Positions 41,922-51,108 of a stretch of 64,000 bases of DNA are shown piece after piece. The stretch lies in contig NZ_CP122312.1 of the NCBI RefSeq assembly GCF_029814175.1, positions 620,001-684,000 of the forward strand, given 5' to 3'. The translations under genes and the position numbers were made by a program. The DNA comes from Halospeciosus flavus (GTDB lineage: Archaea > Halobacteriota > Halobacteria > Halobacteriales > Halobacteriaceae). Each line of letters begins with the position of its first letter. Position 1 is the first letter of the stretch. The notes beneath the pieces were generated by a model. That model searched no databases, had not been told where the DNA came from, and was given only the letters and a program-made list of their open reading frames with translations.

Positions 41922-43268
41922 ATGACTGGATCCCCCACCACGCGCGTCGGCGTACTGAGCCTCCACAACAGCAAGGAGACGAAAGCGATTCTGAACGCCG
42001 TGCAGGCGCTCGGGCACGAACCAGTGTGGCTACGCGAGGAGACGATCGGTTTCGGCGTCGTCGACGGGAATGTGCAGGTGTCGCCGGCGGTTGACGTCGT
42101 CGTGAACCGCCTCCTCCTCTCGAAGAGCGACACCCCGCTCCCGGACCTCGGCGTAGCCGCGATGGCCGCCGACGGGACGCCGATACTGAACCCACCACAG
42201 ACGGTCCTCCGGACGGTGTACAAGCCCGCCGCGCTCCGCGTCGTCGCCGACGCGGGCGTACCGGTCCCCGACACCTACCAGTCCCTCGACGGCCGGCCGC
42301 CGGACGAGGAGACACTCGGCAATGCGACTCCCGCCCCGGAGTTCGTCCGTAAGCCGGTTCTCGGCACGAACGGGAACGGCGTCTCGAAGGCAGAGACCGA
42401 CGCGCCGTGGCCGCCTGCCAGTCGCCGAACGGTCGTCCAGACGTTCGTCGACACCGAGGGCGAGCAGGCTTCCGACGTCCGTGTCTACGTCGTCGACGGC
42501 GAGGTGATCGGTGCGATGCGGCGGAACGCACCGCCGGGAGACTGGCGGACAAACGTCGCCGTCGGCGGGGCCGTCGAGGACGTCTCGGCCGACCTCTCCG
42601 ACGCCGCGCGGGACGCCGCCGTCGAGGCGACGGAGGCGCTCGAACTCGACTACGCCGGCGTCGACGTCATCGCCGCGGAGACCGACCCGCAAGTCCTCGA
42701 AGTGAACCCGACGGCCGGGTTCAAGGGCTTCTTCCGCGCGACCGGCCGGAGTCCCGCGCCGTACATCGCCCGCGCGGCTATCGAGCGCGCCGGCGGCACC
42801 GTTGACGACGCCGAGTTCAGGGAGCAGGCCGCCCGCCTCGCCGACGAGCGCCCGGTGTGTGCGCCGCGGACGGACCGCTCCGACGACTCCACCGACCAAC
42901 GGACCGTCGATTACACGGAACGGGTCGACGTCGCGGCCGATGGCGGCATCGAGCGCGTTGTCGCGAAGGCGGATACGGGTGCGAGGCGGTCGACCGTCGA
43001 CGTCGACCTCGCGGGCCGGGTCGGCGCGGGGCCGCTCGTCGGGTCGACCAACGTCCGTTCGGGGTCGAGCAAGTCGAGTACCTCCCGCCCGCTCGTCACG
43101 CTCGACGTCCGGGTCGGTGACCGCTGGCACGAGGTGACGGCCGACGTCGTCGACCGGAGCCACATGAACTACGACGTGTTGCTCGGCCGGGACGTGCTCG
43201 CGGACTACCAGGTCGACGTCTCGAAGCGGGCCGAGGGCGACGCGGGCGACAGCGACGAGGAAGAGTGA
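41922..43268 (+). CDS. rimK: RimK-type ATP-grasp ligase fused to RimB-like aspartyl protease domain
   Basis: 448 aa. Residues ~5-290: RimK ATP-grasp (VNRLLLSKSDTPLPD, VRKPVLGTNGNGVSK, GVDVIAAETDPQVLEVNPTAGFKGF), which adds glutamate or similar residues to an acceptor. Residues ~330-432: RimB-like retropepsin fold with D351-T-G-A (AKADTGARRSTVDVD) and MNYDVLLGRDVLADYQVDV. Ligase and protease in one chain suggest a reversible or processed modification. Divergent partner: the zinc hydrolase at 40776..41783. It converges on an SDR gene with a 6-bp gap. Confidence 0.88.
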   Translation: MTGSPTTRVGVLSLHNSKETKAILNAVQALGHEPVWLREETIGFGVVDGNVQVSPAVDVVVNRLLLSKSDTPLPDLGVAAMAADGTPILNPPQTVLRTVYKPAALRVVADAGVPVPDTYQSLDGRPPDEETLGNATPAPEFVRKPVLGTNGNGVSKAETDAPWPPASRRTVVQTFVDTEGEQASDVRVYVVDGEVIGAMRRNAPPGDWRTNVAVGGAVEDVSADLSDAARDAAVEATEALELDYAGVDVIAAETDPQVLEVNPTAGFKGFFRATGRSPAPYIARAAIERAGGTVDDAEFREQAARLADERPVCAPRTDRSDDSTDQRTVDYTERVDVAADGGIERVVAKADTGARRSTVDVDLAGRVGAGPLVGSTNVRSGSSKSSTSRPLVTLDVRVGDRWHEVTADVVDRSHMNYDVLLGRDVLADYQVDVSKRAEGDAGDSDEEE

Positions 43269-43274
43269 GCCAGT

Positions 43275-44084
43275 CTACGGCGTCGGTGGCTCGAAGGTGT
43301 GGGGAAGGCCGGTCGGGGCGATGGTCTGGCCGGTGACGAAGGAGGCGGCGTCGCTCGCGAGGAAGCGGATGGTGTCGGCGACCTCGTGGGGTGTCCCGAT
43401 TTCGCGTGCGACTTCTTCGCGGGAGGGCGTCTCGTCGAGACCGAGCATCTCCTTCACCGGCGGCGTCGCGATGAAGCCGGGATTGACCGCGTTCACGCGG
43501 ACGTCCTCATCGGCCCACTCACTGGCGAGCGTTCGGGTGAGCGCGATGACGCCGGCCTTCGCGGCGCTGTAGGGACCCATACCCGCGACGCCGTAGCGCC
43601 CGGCCTGGCTCGCCGTGTTGACGACCGCGCCGCCGTCCTCGCGGAGCGCGTCCGCGAACGCCGTGGTGACGTTGTACGTCCCGGTGAGGTTCACCTCGAT
43701 GACGCCGTCCCACGTCTCGGCGTCGACCTCGTCGAGCGACCCTGCGCCCGCGGCACCGCCGGCGTTGTTGACGAGCACGTCGACCTCGCCGAACTCCTCG
43801 ACGGTGGCCGCGGCGAGTGCCTCGACGTCGTCGCGGTCGGTCACGTCGCACTCCACGGGGAGGACCTCGCCCGGCACGTCGGCACCGTTCAGTTCCTCGG
43901 CGACGGCGTCGACGTCCGCCTGCGTGCGTGAGCAGATGACGACGTCGGCACCGTCGGCGACGAACGTCTCGGTAACGGCGCGGCCGATGCCGCTGGAGGC
44001 GCCCGTGACGACCGCAGTCTTCCCGGCGACGCTGGACCGTTCGCAAACCGACTCCGTCGTGCGGATATCATCTTCGACAGGCAT
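43275..44084 (-). CDS. SDR-family oxidoreductase (glucose-dehydrogenase-like)
   Basis: 269 aa starting MPVEDDIRTTESVCERS. Rossmann motif TGASSGIGRAV, NNAGG, catalytic VVNTASQAG and YSAAKAG, and C-terminal PGFIATPP. Classical SDR; the substrate is not predictable. The start is separated by 112 bp from the divergent photolyase gene. Confidence 0.85.
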   Translation of the reverse strand: MPVEDDIRTTESVCERSSVAGKTAVVTGASSGIGRAVTETFVADGADVVICSRTQADVDAVAEELNGADVPGEVLPVECDVTDRDDVEALAAATVEEFGEVDVLVNNAGGAAGAGSLDEVDAETWDGVIEVNLTGTYNVTTAFADALREDGGAVVNTASQAGRYGVAGMGPYSAAKAGVIALTRTLASEWADEDVRVNAVNPGFIATPPVKEMLGLDETPSREEVAREIGTPHEVADTIRFLASDAASFVTGQTIAPTGLPHTFEPPTP

Positions 44085-44196
44085 CGATGCCGGGTAACAG
44101 CGTCCCACGGAAAAGGCCGGAGACCCCGGCGCCCGTCGCGGCTTTCTGCCCATCGCCGCCGGTAGCTTTTGGCCGCTCCCGCGTCTCGGTCGGTCC

Positions 44197-45612
44197 ATGC
44201 ACCTGTTCTGGCACCGCTCGGACCTCCGGGTGGCCGACAACCTTGGTCTGGCCGACGCCGCGGACGCAGTCGACGATGAGGAGGCCGTCGTCCCGCTGTT
44301 CGTCCTCGACGACGGTATCCTCGAACACGGGTCGCCCGTCCGAGTCGCCTTCCTCCTCGACTGCCTCGCCGACCTCCGCGCGGCCTACCGCGAGCGTGGG
44401 AGCGACCTCCTCGTCCGCCGCGGCGACGCCTCTGCGGTCGTCCCGGCGGTCGCCGCCGAATGCGACGCCGACCGCGTCGTGTGGAACCACGACTACTCCG
44501 GACTCGCCCGCGAACGCGACGAAGCCGTCCGCGCCGCGCTCGACGAGCAGGGGACGAGGCACGAGCAGTTTCACGACGCGGTCCTCCACGAACCGGGGGC
44601 CATCCGCACGAACGCGGGCGACCCATACTCCGTGTTCAGTTACTTCTGGAAGAAGTGGCGTGACCGCGAGAAGCGCGACCCCGTGGCGGCACCCGACGGC
44701 GACGCACTCGCCGACCTCGACGGCGACGACCTGCCGGCGCTCGACACGCTCGGGTTCGACGAACCGGACGCGAACCCGGTCGAGGCGGGGCAGGCGTCGG
44801 CCCACCGGCGTCTCGAAGCGTTCTGCGAGGAGGACATCTACCGCTACGACGAGGCGCGTGAGTACCCCGCCGAGGCGGCTACTTCCCGCCTTTCCCAGGA
44901 CCTCTCCTTCGGGAGCATCGGCGTCCGTACAGTATTCGAACGGACCGTCCAGGCGATGGTCGACGCCGACGATGAGCCGGCACGGGAAGCGGTCGAGGAG
45001 TACCAGCGCCAACTCGCCTTCCGGGAGTTCTACGTACAAGTACTCTACTTCCACCCCGAGACGGTGACCGAGAACTACGACGCCTATCCGAAACCCATCG
45101 AGTGGCGTGAGGACGACGCGGAGTTGCAGGCGTGGAAAGAGGGGCGGACGGGTGTTCCCATCGTCGACGCCGGGATGCGCCAGTTACGAGAGGAGGGGTT
45201 CGTCCACAACCGGGTACGGATGCTCGTCGCCTCCTTCCTCACGAAGGACCTCCTGCAGGACTGGCGCGCGGGCTACGCCCACTTCCGCGAGCACCTTGTC
45301 GACCACGATACGGCCAACGACGTCGGCGGGTGGCAGTGGGCCGCCTCCACGGGAACCGACGCCCAGCCCTACTTCCGCATCTTCAACCCCTGGTCCCAGC
45401 AACCGGAATACGACCCCGACGCCGAATACGTGAAGGCCTACGTCGACGAACTAGCCGACGTGCCCACCGAGAAGATACACGCCTGGAACGAACTCGACGC
45501 CGACGAACGCGACTCGCTCGCGCCCGACTATCCCGACCCCATCGTTGACCACGGCGAGCGTCGCGAGGCGGCGCTCGCGATGTTCGAACGCGCCCGCGGG
45601 GAGGACGACTGA
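44197..45612 (+). CDS. phr: Deoxyribodipyrimidine photolyase
   Basis: 471 aa of the cryptochrome/photolyase family. N-terminal antenna-binding Rossmann domain: MHLFWHRSDLRVADN, VVWNHDYSGLARERD. C-terminal FAD domain: SRLSQDLSFGSIGVRTV, GVPIVDAGMRQLREEGFVHNRVRMLVASFLTKDLLQDWR, then DVGGWQWAASTGTDAQPYFRIFNP. The tryptophan-rich electron-transfer region is intact, so CPD repair is likely. The next gene overlaps by one base (TGATGG). Confidence 0.93.
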   Translation: MHLFWHRSDLRVADNLGLADAADAVDDEEAVVPLFVLDDGILEHGSPVRVAFLLDCLADLRAAYRERGSDLLVRRGDASAVVPAVAAECDADRVVWNHDYSGLARERDEAVRAALDEQGTRHEQFHDAVLHEPGAIRTNAGDPYSVFSYFWKKWRDREKRDPVAAPDGDALADLDGDDLPALDTLGFDEPDANPVEAGQASAHRRLEAFCEEDIYRYDEAREYPAEAATSRLSQDLSFGSIGVRTVFERTVQAMVDADDEPAREAVEEYQRQLAFREFYVQVLYFHPETVTENYDAYPKPIEWREDDAELQAWKEGRTGVPIVDAGMRQLREEGFVHNRVRMLVASFLTKDLLQDWRAGYAHFREHLVDHDTANDVGGWQWAASTGTDAQPYFRIFNPWSQQPEYDPDAEYVKAYVDELADVPTEKIHAWNELDADERDSLAPDYPDPIVDHGERREAALAMFERARGEDD

Positions 45613-46109
45613 TGGCGTCGCGCGCCGAACGGACCGTCGCCGTCTTCCTCGCCGGGTTGGTCCTCGGGTCCATCCTCGCAGTCGGCGCGGTAGCCACCCT
45701 TCAGCCCAGCGACGAACAGATCTCTCCGGACTCGCCCCCGTACAGCGTGGCGTCGGCGACCGGTTGCGTCGACGCCGAGCCCGGGTGGCTCCACGGCGTC
45801 CGCGCGGACGAGCGGACGTACGTGACGAGCAACGTCACGGTCCGCCACGCGGCCGACGAGACTGCGACTCTTCGCCTCGTCCACGTCTCATCGGGGCTGT
45901 ATGCGGCCCACATTACGGTCGAGCAGACGGACAAACAGGGGTCGCCGCCCGAGGGCTGTACGCCCGGAACGACACTCGACCTGTCGGCGACGCTCCCCGG
46001 GAACGCCACCGAAGTCCGTCTCACTCATGAGGGCGAGGTCGTCGCCACCATCGACGTATCGGATGGGGTCGGCCACGACCGCGTGCCGGTCGTGAACGCG
46101 AGCGCCTAG
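45612..46109 (+). CDS. Membrane-anchored exported protein of unknown function
   Basis: 165 aa. Residues ~8-29 form one N-terminal membrane segment (VAVFLAGLVLGSILAVGAVAT). The exported part (~35-165) is beta-rich with three cysteines and ends VVNASA. Translationally coupled to phr by a one-base overlap. It shares 4 bp with the stop of the broken HAD gene on the other strand. No family recognised. Confidence 0.7.
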   Translation: MASRAERTVAVFLAGLVLGSILAVGAVATLQPSDEQISPDSPPYSVASATGCVDAEPGWLHGVRADERTYVTSNVTVRHAADETATLRLVHVSSGLYAAHITVEQTDKQGSPPEGCTPGTTLDLSATLPGNATEVRLTHEGEVVATIDVSDGVGHDRVPVVNASA

Positions 46110-46876
46110 AAGAGCGAGGGGAGGTCGGCCAGCGAGTCGAGGACGTGCGTCGGCCGGATACCGGTCGACTCGACGTCTGCCTCGCTACTCACGCCCGTCC
46201 GGACGAACGCCGAGTCGATGCCGGCGCGCTCGGCCATGAGGATGTCCGTGTGGACGTTGTCGCCGACCATTAGGCAACCGTCGAGAGAGATCCCGAGCGT
46301 CTCGGCGGCGATTTCGCCGAGTCGTGTCTCGGGCTTGCCGACGACGAGGGGATCGTGGCCAGTCATCCCCTCGACCGCACCGACGGTCGCGCCCGCTCCG
46401 GGGACCAGTCCGTCGGGTTCGGGCGTCGAGCGGTCGCGATTCGTCGCGACGAACACTGTCCCGGGACCGAACGCCCGGAGCGCCCGAGTGAGGCGGTCGA
46501 AGGTGATGCGATCGTCGTAGGCCGCGACGACCACGTCCGCGACGCCGTCGTCGACGACGTCCAGTCCGGCGTCGCGCACCTCGTCGACGAGTTCTGGCTG
46601 GCCGAGGACGAACACCGAGGCATCAGGTCAGTGGTCGGCGAGATACTGCGCGGTAGCCCACCCCGCAGTCACGACCGGGCCGATGTCCGGGTCGACGCCA
46701 AGCGAGTCAAGGCGTGTGGCGAAGTCGGCGGGGCGGACGCCCGTGTTGTTCGTAACGAAAACGACGGGGACGCCGCGCTCGCGGAGAGTTGCGAGTGCGT
46801 GGTCGGCGCCCGGAATCAACTCCCGACCGCGCCAGACGGTGCCATCGAGGTCCACGAGAGCGGCGGCGTAGGTCAC
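46106..46876 (-). pseudogene. HAD-IIA phosphatase (NagD-like) interrupted by an in-frame TGA
   Basis: Read through, this is a normal ~256-aa HAD hydrolase: N-terminal ALVDLDGTVWRGRELIPGA and VFVTNNTG, C-terminal KPETRLGEIAAETLG and LMVGDNVHTDILMAERAG. One TGA at 46628-46630 splits it in the same frame (...QYLADH stop PDASVFVLGQ...). A single change from TGG or CGA would explain it. Either the gene is dead, or there is a sequencing error, or the two halves are made separately (the C-terminal part could start at a GTG or ATG just after). Archaeal TGA recoding is unlikely without pyl/sel genes. Confidence 0.8.
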
Positions 46877-46986
46877 TCACCCACTGTCGAAGCGCCGCGA
46901 GCAAAGAAGTGGCGTGTTAGGTCGTGCCACACACGTCCTCAACCTTTAACACGTCTCCGAGAGTGGCATCCAGTGGAGGTTACATT

Positions 46987-47589
46987 ATGAGCGAATACGA
47001 ACTCCCACCACTCCCGTACGACTACGACGCACTCGAACCGCATATTTCCGAGCAGGTGCTGAACTGGCACCACGACACCCATCACCAGGGCTACGTCAAC
47101 GGCTGGAACAGCGCCGAGGAGACGCTCGCCGAGAACCGCGAGGAGGGAGACTTCTCCTCTTCGCCGGGCGCCATCCGCAACGTGACCCACAACGGCTCGG
47201 GGCACGTACTCCACACCATCTTCTGGGAGAACATGTCCCCGAACGGCGGCGGCGAGCCAGCCGGCGCGCTTGCGGCCCGCATCGAGGAGGACTTCGGCAG
47301 CTACGAAGCCTGGAAGGGCGAGTTCAAGGCTGCTGCGTCCGCTGCCGGTGGCTGGGCGCTCCTCGTCTACGACTCGGAGAGCGACCAGCTGCGTAACCTC
47401 GTCGTCGACAAGCACGACCAGGGCGCACTCTGGGGCTCGCACCCGATCCTGGCGCTCGACGTCTGGGAGCACTCCTACTACTACGACTACGGTCCGGACC
47501 GCGGCGACTTCATCGAGAACTTCTTCGAGGTTCTCGACTGGGACGACGTCGCAGACAAGTACGAAGACGTCACCGCGAAGTTCGAGTAG
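46987..47589 (+). CDS. sod: Superoxide dismutase (Mn/Fe)
   Basis: 200 aa. Metal ligands are recognisable: H28 in SEQVLNWHHDTHHQ, the second His in NGSGHVLHTIFWENM, and Asp and His in LALDVWEHSYYYDYG. An SD-like GGAGGT sits 6 nt before ATG 46987, and TATA-like CTTTAACA (46944-46951) lies 40 nt upstream, so unlike most neighbours this gene has a short leader with an RBS. Probably Mn-dependent as in other haloarchaea. Confidence 0.93.
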   Translation: MSEYELPPLPYDYDALEPHISEQVLNWHHDTHHQGYVNGWNSAEETLAENREEGDFSSSPGAIRNVTHNGSGHVLHTIFWENMSPNGGGEPAGALAARIEEDFGSYEAWKGEFKAAASAAGGWALLVYDSESDQLRNLVVDKHDQGALWGSHPILALDVWEHSYYYDYGPDRGDFIENFFEVLDWDDVADKYEDVTAKFE

Positions 47590-47692
47590 GACTCCGGACG
47601 AACCCACGTTTTTCTTTCGAGCACACGCCGACCAGCCGCGGCGCTCGCGACCGGTCGGGAGGCTTTTGACCAGGGCGCGTCCACGTTCGAGT

Positions 47693-47983
47693 ATGCCGCG
47701 ACCCAAGTCCTCGTTCGAGGGGCTCTACCCGTGTGACTTCTACGAACCCGAGGAGCTCCTCGACGCCGACAAGATGTACACTGTCTACGAAATCGCCCGT
47801 CTCATGCAGGGCCTCGAACCCGACGCCGCTATCGACGAGGAGACCGAGGAGATCCTCCTCGACTGGGCCATCCCGTGGGTCATGCGTAACAGCGAGAACC
47901 TCGTCATCGCCGAGCCGCCGAGCGAGGACGAACCCGGCTACTACGGCCTGCTGACGGAAGACCTCGTAGAGTCGGACGAGTAG
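47693..47983 (+). CDS. Conserved haloarchaeal protein, DUF5827-like
   Basis: 96 aa, acidic and soluble. Recognisable sequence: SSFEGLYPCDFYEPEELL, YTVYEIARLMQGLEPDAAID, EILLDWAIPWVMRNSENLVIAEP. It matches the DUF5827 family as I remember it. Function unknown. Lone gene between sod and an MBL-fold hydrolase. Confidence 0.8.
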   Translation: MPRPKSSFEGLYPCDFYEPEELLDADKMYTVYEIARLMQGLEPDAAIDEETEEILLDWAIPWVMRNSENLVIAEPPSEDEPGYYGLLTEDLVESDE

Positions 47984-47987
47984 CCGA

Positions 47988-48596
47988 TCACTGGGCCGAG
48001 CGGGCCATCTTCGCCGCGAGTTCGACGTCGCCGTACGGCTCGCCCGAAACACTCGGGCCGTGGCCGGCGTGCATGACGTCGAATTCCTCGTCGAGTTCTT
48101 CCAGCAGCAGCTCGATACTCTCTACGAGCAACCGGTGGTTCCCCTCTTCGAGGTCGGTCCGGCCGTAGCTCCCGTTCTGGAAGACGAGGTCGCCCGCGAA
48201 GAGGACACCCGCCTCACGGCCGTAGAAGCAGAGATGGTCGTCCTTGTGGCCGGGCGTGTGGAGTGCGACGTACTCGTAGTCCCCAATTTGGACTGTCTCG
48301 CCATCCGCGATTCCGTGGTCGACCTGCGGGTATGTCGGGTCGAACCCCCACGTCTCGACGTCGAAGGCGTCTCTCACGGAGTCGAGGTTGTCGATGTGGT
48401 CGGGATGCGTGTGCGTTAGGAGGACCGCATCGAGAGCTGCGCGGTCGCCGTCACCGTCGTCGAGGTGCTGTTCGAGTCGCTCGACGACGTCGAAGTTCGC
48501 GCCCGCATCGACCAGGACGGTTCGGTCTCCCTCGACCAGAAAAACGTTGCTAGTAAATGCCCGGACGTCCGCCGCGAGATTGTGGACCTGCGCCAT
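47988..48596 (-). CDS. MBL-fold metallo-hydrolase
   Basis: 202 aa starting MAQVHNLAADVRAFTSN. Zinc-binding motif HTHPDH, then HTPGHKDDHLCFYG, LFAGDLVF and HAGHGPS. Glyoxalase-II-like size; the substrate is unknown. The stop lies 4 bp from the convergent DUF5827-like gene. No signal peptide. Confidence 0.85.
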   Translation of the reverse strand: MAQVHNLAADVRAFTSNVFLVEGDRTVLVDAGANFDVVERLEQHLDDGDGDRAALDAVLLTHTHPDHIDNLDSVRDAFDVETWGFDPTYPQVDHGIADGETVQIGDYEYVALHTPGHKDDHLCFYGREAGVLFAGDLVFQNGSYGRTDLEEGNHRLLVESIELLLEELDEEFDVMHAGHGPSVSGEPYGDVELAAKMARSAQ

Positions 48597-48654
48597 GACG
48601 GAGAGTCGGCGGCCGCCGGGGTTGGCTCTTGCGCTCCGTTCGGAGGCCGCTCCC

Positions 48655-49002
48655 TTACTCCTCAACCGGTGCGCTCGCGAGGACGAGTTCAGAGTACTCG
48701 TCGTGGTTCTGGATCTGGCGCTCCTCCTCGGGCGTGATGTGGATGGCCTCGTGCTCGTCGAGGTGCTCGCGGTGGCCGTCGTCGAAGACGACGTCGACGC
48801 CACCCTCGACCACGAAGTAAATCTCTTCGAGGTTCTCTTCGATGTGGGTGTGTGGCTTCGTCTCCTCGTCGGCCTCCAGCGAGAGGAACGTGAAGCCGAG
48901 GTTCTCGGCACCGAGTTCGTCCTTCAGCATCCACATCTCGCCCGCGACGTTGTCCGGCAGTACCGACTCTGCTTCGCCAGCGTGTGCCTTCGTGTACGGC
49001 AT
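48655..49002 (-). CDS. Cupin-domain protein
   Basis: 115 aa starting MPYTKAHAGEAESV. Cupin motif 1 (TKPHTHIEENLEEIYFVVEGGVDV) supplies two His and a Glu ligand; motif 2 is less clear (EHEAIHITPEEERQIQNH). It could be a metal-binding isomerase, dioxygenase or sensor-type cupin. Divergent from thyX. Confidence 0.8.
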   Translation of the reverse strand: MPYTKAHAGEAESVLPDNVAGEMWMLKDELGAENLGFTFLSLEADEETKPHTHIEENLEEIYFVVEGGVDVVFDDGHREHLDEHEAIHITPEEERQIQNHDEYSELVLASAPVEE

Positions 49003-49102
49003 GTGGATGACTGCGAACGGATATCCCTTCAATCGGTTGGCCGTTCGCAGAGAAAGAGTGGAACAGTTTTGTGGACGTGGCCCTACCCACGATACAGCAA
49101 CT

Positions 49103-49846
49103 ATGAAGGTCGAACTCCTGGAAGCCACCCCGAATCCGGAGAAGGTCGTCGCCCGAGCGGCGCGCAACGACTACATGAGCGAGTACGGCGCGGACATGGA
49201 CTTCGAGGAGGTCATGGCGGATATCGACGGCGACACCCTCGAAGAGAAGAAAGAGACCCTCATCGGCCACCTCCTCAGTCATGGCCACTTCGGCCCCTTC
49301 GAGCACGTCCAGGCGACCTTCCACGTGAAGGGTATCAGTCGGTCTTGCATGGCCCAGATCACCCGCCACAGGCACGCTAGCTTCGACATCCAGTCGATGA
49401 GGTACGTCTCCTTCGACGACGTCGACCCCGAGGACGTCGCCGAGGGCGAACTCGTCGTCACGCCGCCGTCGGCGACCGACCCCGACTGGATCGGCCGCAA
49501 CCAGAAGACCGGCGCCGTCGACGAAGAGACCGTCGAGAAGCGCGAAGAAGTGTTCCGCGAGTCCGTGAAACGGTCGGTCGAGGACTACCAGGAACTGCTC
49601 GACCTCGGGATGCCGCCCGAGGACGCCCGCTTCGTCCTCCCCATCGGGACCGAGGTGAACATGGTGATGTCGCTGAACGCTCGCATGCTCATGCACGTCG
49701 CCGACATGCGTGCCGCCGCCGACGCCCAGTGGGAGATTCGTCAGATGACTGAAAGTATTCTCGACTACGCTGCCGAGTGGTGTCCCCTCACTTTCGACTA
49801 CTACGAAGAGAACATGAAGAACCGCAAGAACCGCCTCGCACCGTAG
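49103..49846 (+). CDS. thyX: Flavin-dependent thymidylate synthase
   Basis: 247 aa. ThyX signature RHR-x7-S at residues 88-98 (RHRHASFDIQS). It makes dTMP using methylene-tetrahydrofolate and FAD, linking to the folate genes folP and mptE 10 kb away. Soluble and complete, with C-terminal WCPLTFDYYEENM. Divergent from the cupin gene. Confidence 0.93.
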   Translation: MKVELLEATPNPEKVVARAARNDYMSEYGADMDFEEVMADIDGDTLEEKKETLIGHLLSHGHFGPFEHVQATFHVKGISRSCMAQITRHRHASFDIQSMRYVSFDDVDPEDVAEGELVVTPPSATDPDWIGRNQKTGAVDEETVEKREEVFRESVKRSVEDYQELLDLGMPPEDARFVLPIGTEVNMVMSLNARMLMHVADMRAAADAQWEIRQMTESILDYAAEWCPLTFDYYEENMKNRKNRLAP

Positions 49847-49950
49847 CGCGACGCGAAGGTTGCTCCTCTGCTGATTTCTGTTCGATTCGTTCGACCGCTC
49901 GACGACGGCCACAAATCATCTTTGTTAGGCGTGTGTCACGTCCACACACG

Positions 49951-51000
49951 ATGCTCCCCCGCCGTCGTCTGCTCCGCGCAGTCGGTGCAAGTGGTGTCGC
50001 ACTCACAGCCGGGTGTGCCAGTCGATTCACCGGGAGCGGATGGTCCCAGTCGTTGACTGGCGAGGTCGTCACCCCGATCGCGAGCGGTGCGGAGACATTC
50101 TTCGTCGGGACGACGACCGGTCAGCTCTCCGCAGTCCGCCGTGACGGCTCGCTCGCGTGGCAGACGCGGCGGACGCAGTCAGCCACCTCGACCGCACCTG
50201 TCCACGACGCGACGCGGGGGCAGGTCTACGTCGGCTACGCCGACGGCGCGGTCCGCGCGTTCGACGCGGCGAGCGGTCGCCACCGGTGGACCGTCCGTTC
50301 GGAGAATCGTGCCGTCGCCGCGCCGGTCGTCGGCGACGACTCGGTGTTCGTCTTCGAAGACGAGGGAGTCGTCGCGCTCGATCCCAAGACTGGCGACCGA
50401 CGCTGGCGTGAGCGCGTCTCCGGCCGTGTCGCGGCCGCCAGTGCTGGAGCGGGGTCCACCATCTTCACTGCCGACTGGAACGGCGTCGTGCGCGCGGTCG
50501 ACACCGACGTGCGGACGGAACAGTGGGAGACCCGAATCGAACGACACACCCGTGCACCACCTATCCCGGACGGCGACACAGTGTTCGTTACGGGGACTGG
50601 CGCCTTCCTCCACGCACTCGACACGCAGAGTGGCGACGAACGGTGGGAGCGCCGACCGGGACCGGGCGGCACGTCGCCGGTCGCCACCGACGACGAGGCG
50701 GTAATCACCGCGACGACCGACGGCACTGCCGCAGCCTTCGACGCATCCGACGGGACGCAGCAGTGGTCGTTCGACGCTGGCACCACGCTGACCGGGCAGC
50801 CAGTCACTACGGATGGTGCCGTGTTCCTCACCTCGATGACGGGATCGATCTACGCCGTCGAGCGGGCGACTGGTCAGCGACGGACGACAATCGACATCGA
50901 CGGCGTGCTCCGGAGCGCGCCGATCGTCGATGACGGGTCGCTCTACGCCGTCACGCGCGACGGGACATTCCTGCGGCGGTCGGTCCCAACCTTGACCTGA
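49951..51000 (+). CDS. PQQ-type beta-propeller lipoprotein
   Basis: 349 aa. The N-terminus MLPRRRLLRAVGASGVALTAGC has a Tat-like arginine run and a lipobox (TAGC). The rest consists of PQQ-like propeller blades, each ending in variants of A-x-D-x-x-x-G-x-x-x-W (VRAFDAASGRHRW, VVALDPKTGDRRW, LHALDTQSGDERW, AAFDASDGTQQW). Likely a membrane-anchored outward-facing propeller resembling BamB-type proteins. Unrelated in sequence to the cytoplasmic propeller family at 7-14 kb. Precedes the denitrification genes but has no matching operator. Confidence 0.85.
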   Translation: MLPRRRLLRAVGASGVALTAGCASRFTGSGWSQSLTGEVVTPIASGAETFFVGTTTGQLSAVRRDGSLAWQTRRTQSATSTAPVHDATRGQVYVGYADGAVRAFDAASGRHRWTVRSENRAVAAPVVGDDSVFVFEDEGVVALDPKTGDRRWRERVSGRVAAASAGAGSTIFTADWNGVVRAVDTDVRTEQWETRIERHTRAPPIPDGDTVFVTGTGAFLHALDTQSGDERWERRPGPGGTSPVATDDEAVITATTDGTAAAFDASDGTQQWSFDAGTTLTGQPVTTDGAVFLTSMTGSIYAVERATGQRRTTIDIDGVLRSAPIVDDGSLYAVTRDGTFLRRSVPTLT

Positions 51001-51057
51001 TCGGAGTCTCTGCGAGGTGGGAGTTTCTCGGTTTCGGAGTCGCAGCTTGAGTCGGAG

Positions 51058-51071
51058 CCGAACACGTTCGG
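51058..51071. promoter_or_regulatory. Operator CCGAACACGTTCGG, copy 1
   Basis: Perfect 6-bp arms with a 2-bp centre. Its centre (51064.5) is 44.5 bp before ATG 51109. The TATA region at -28 is poor, so an activator that helps recruit the transcription machinery is the natural reading. Part of a four-copy set. Confidence 0.7.
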
Positions 51072-51108
51072 CAACACGGCTTGTTGGGCGGGGGCACTAT
51101 CTACAGCC

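Noticed and set aside
46628..46630. Recoded TGA (selenocysteine or similar) in the HAD gene
   Set aside because: The position is not catalytic, the flanks show no recoding element, and haloarchaea are not known to use it.
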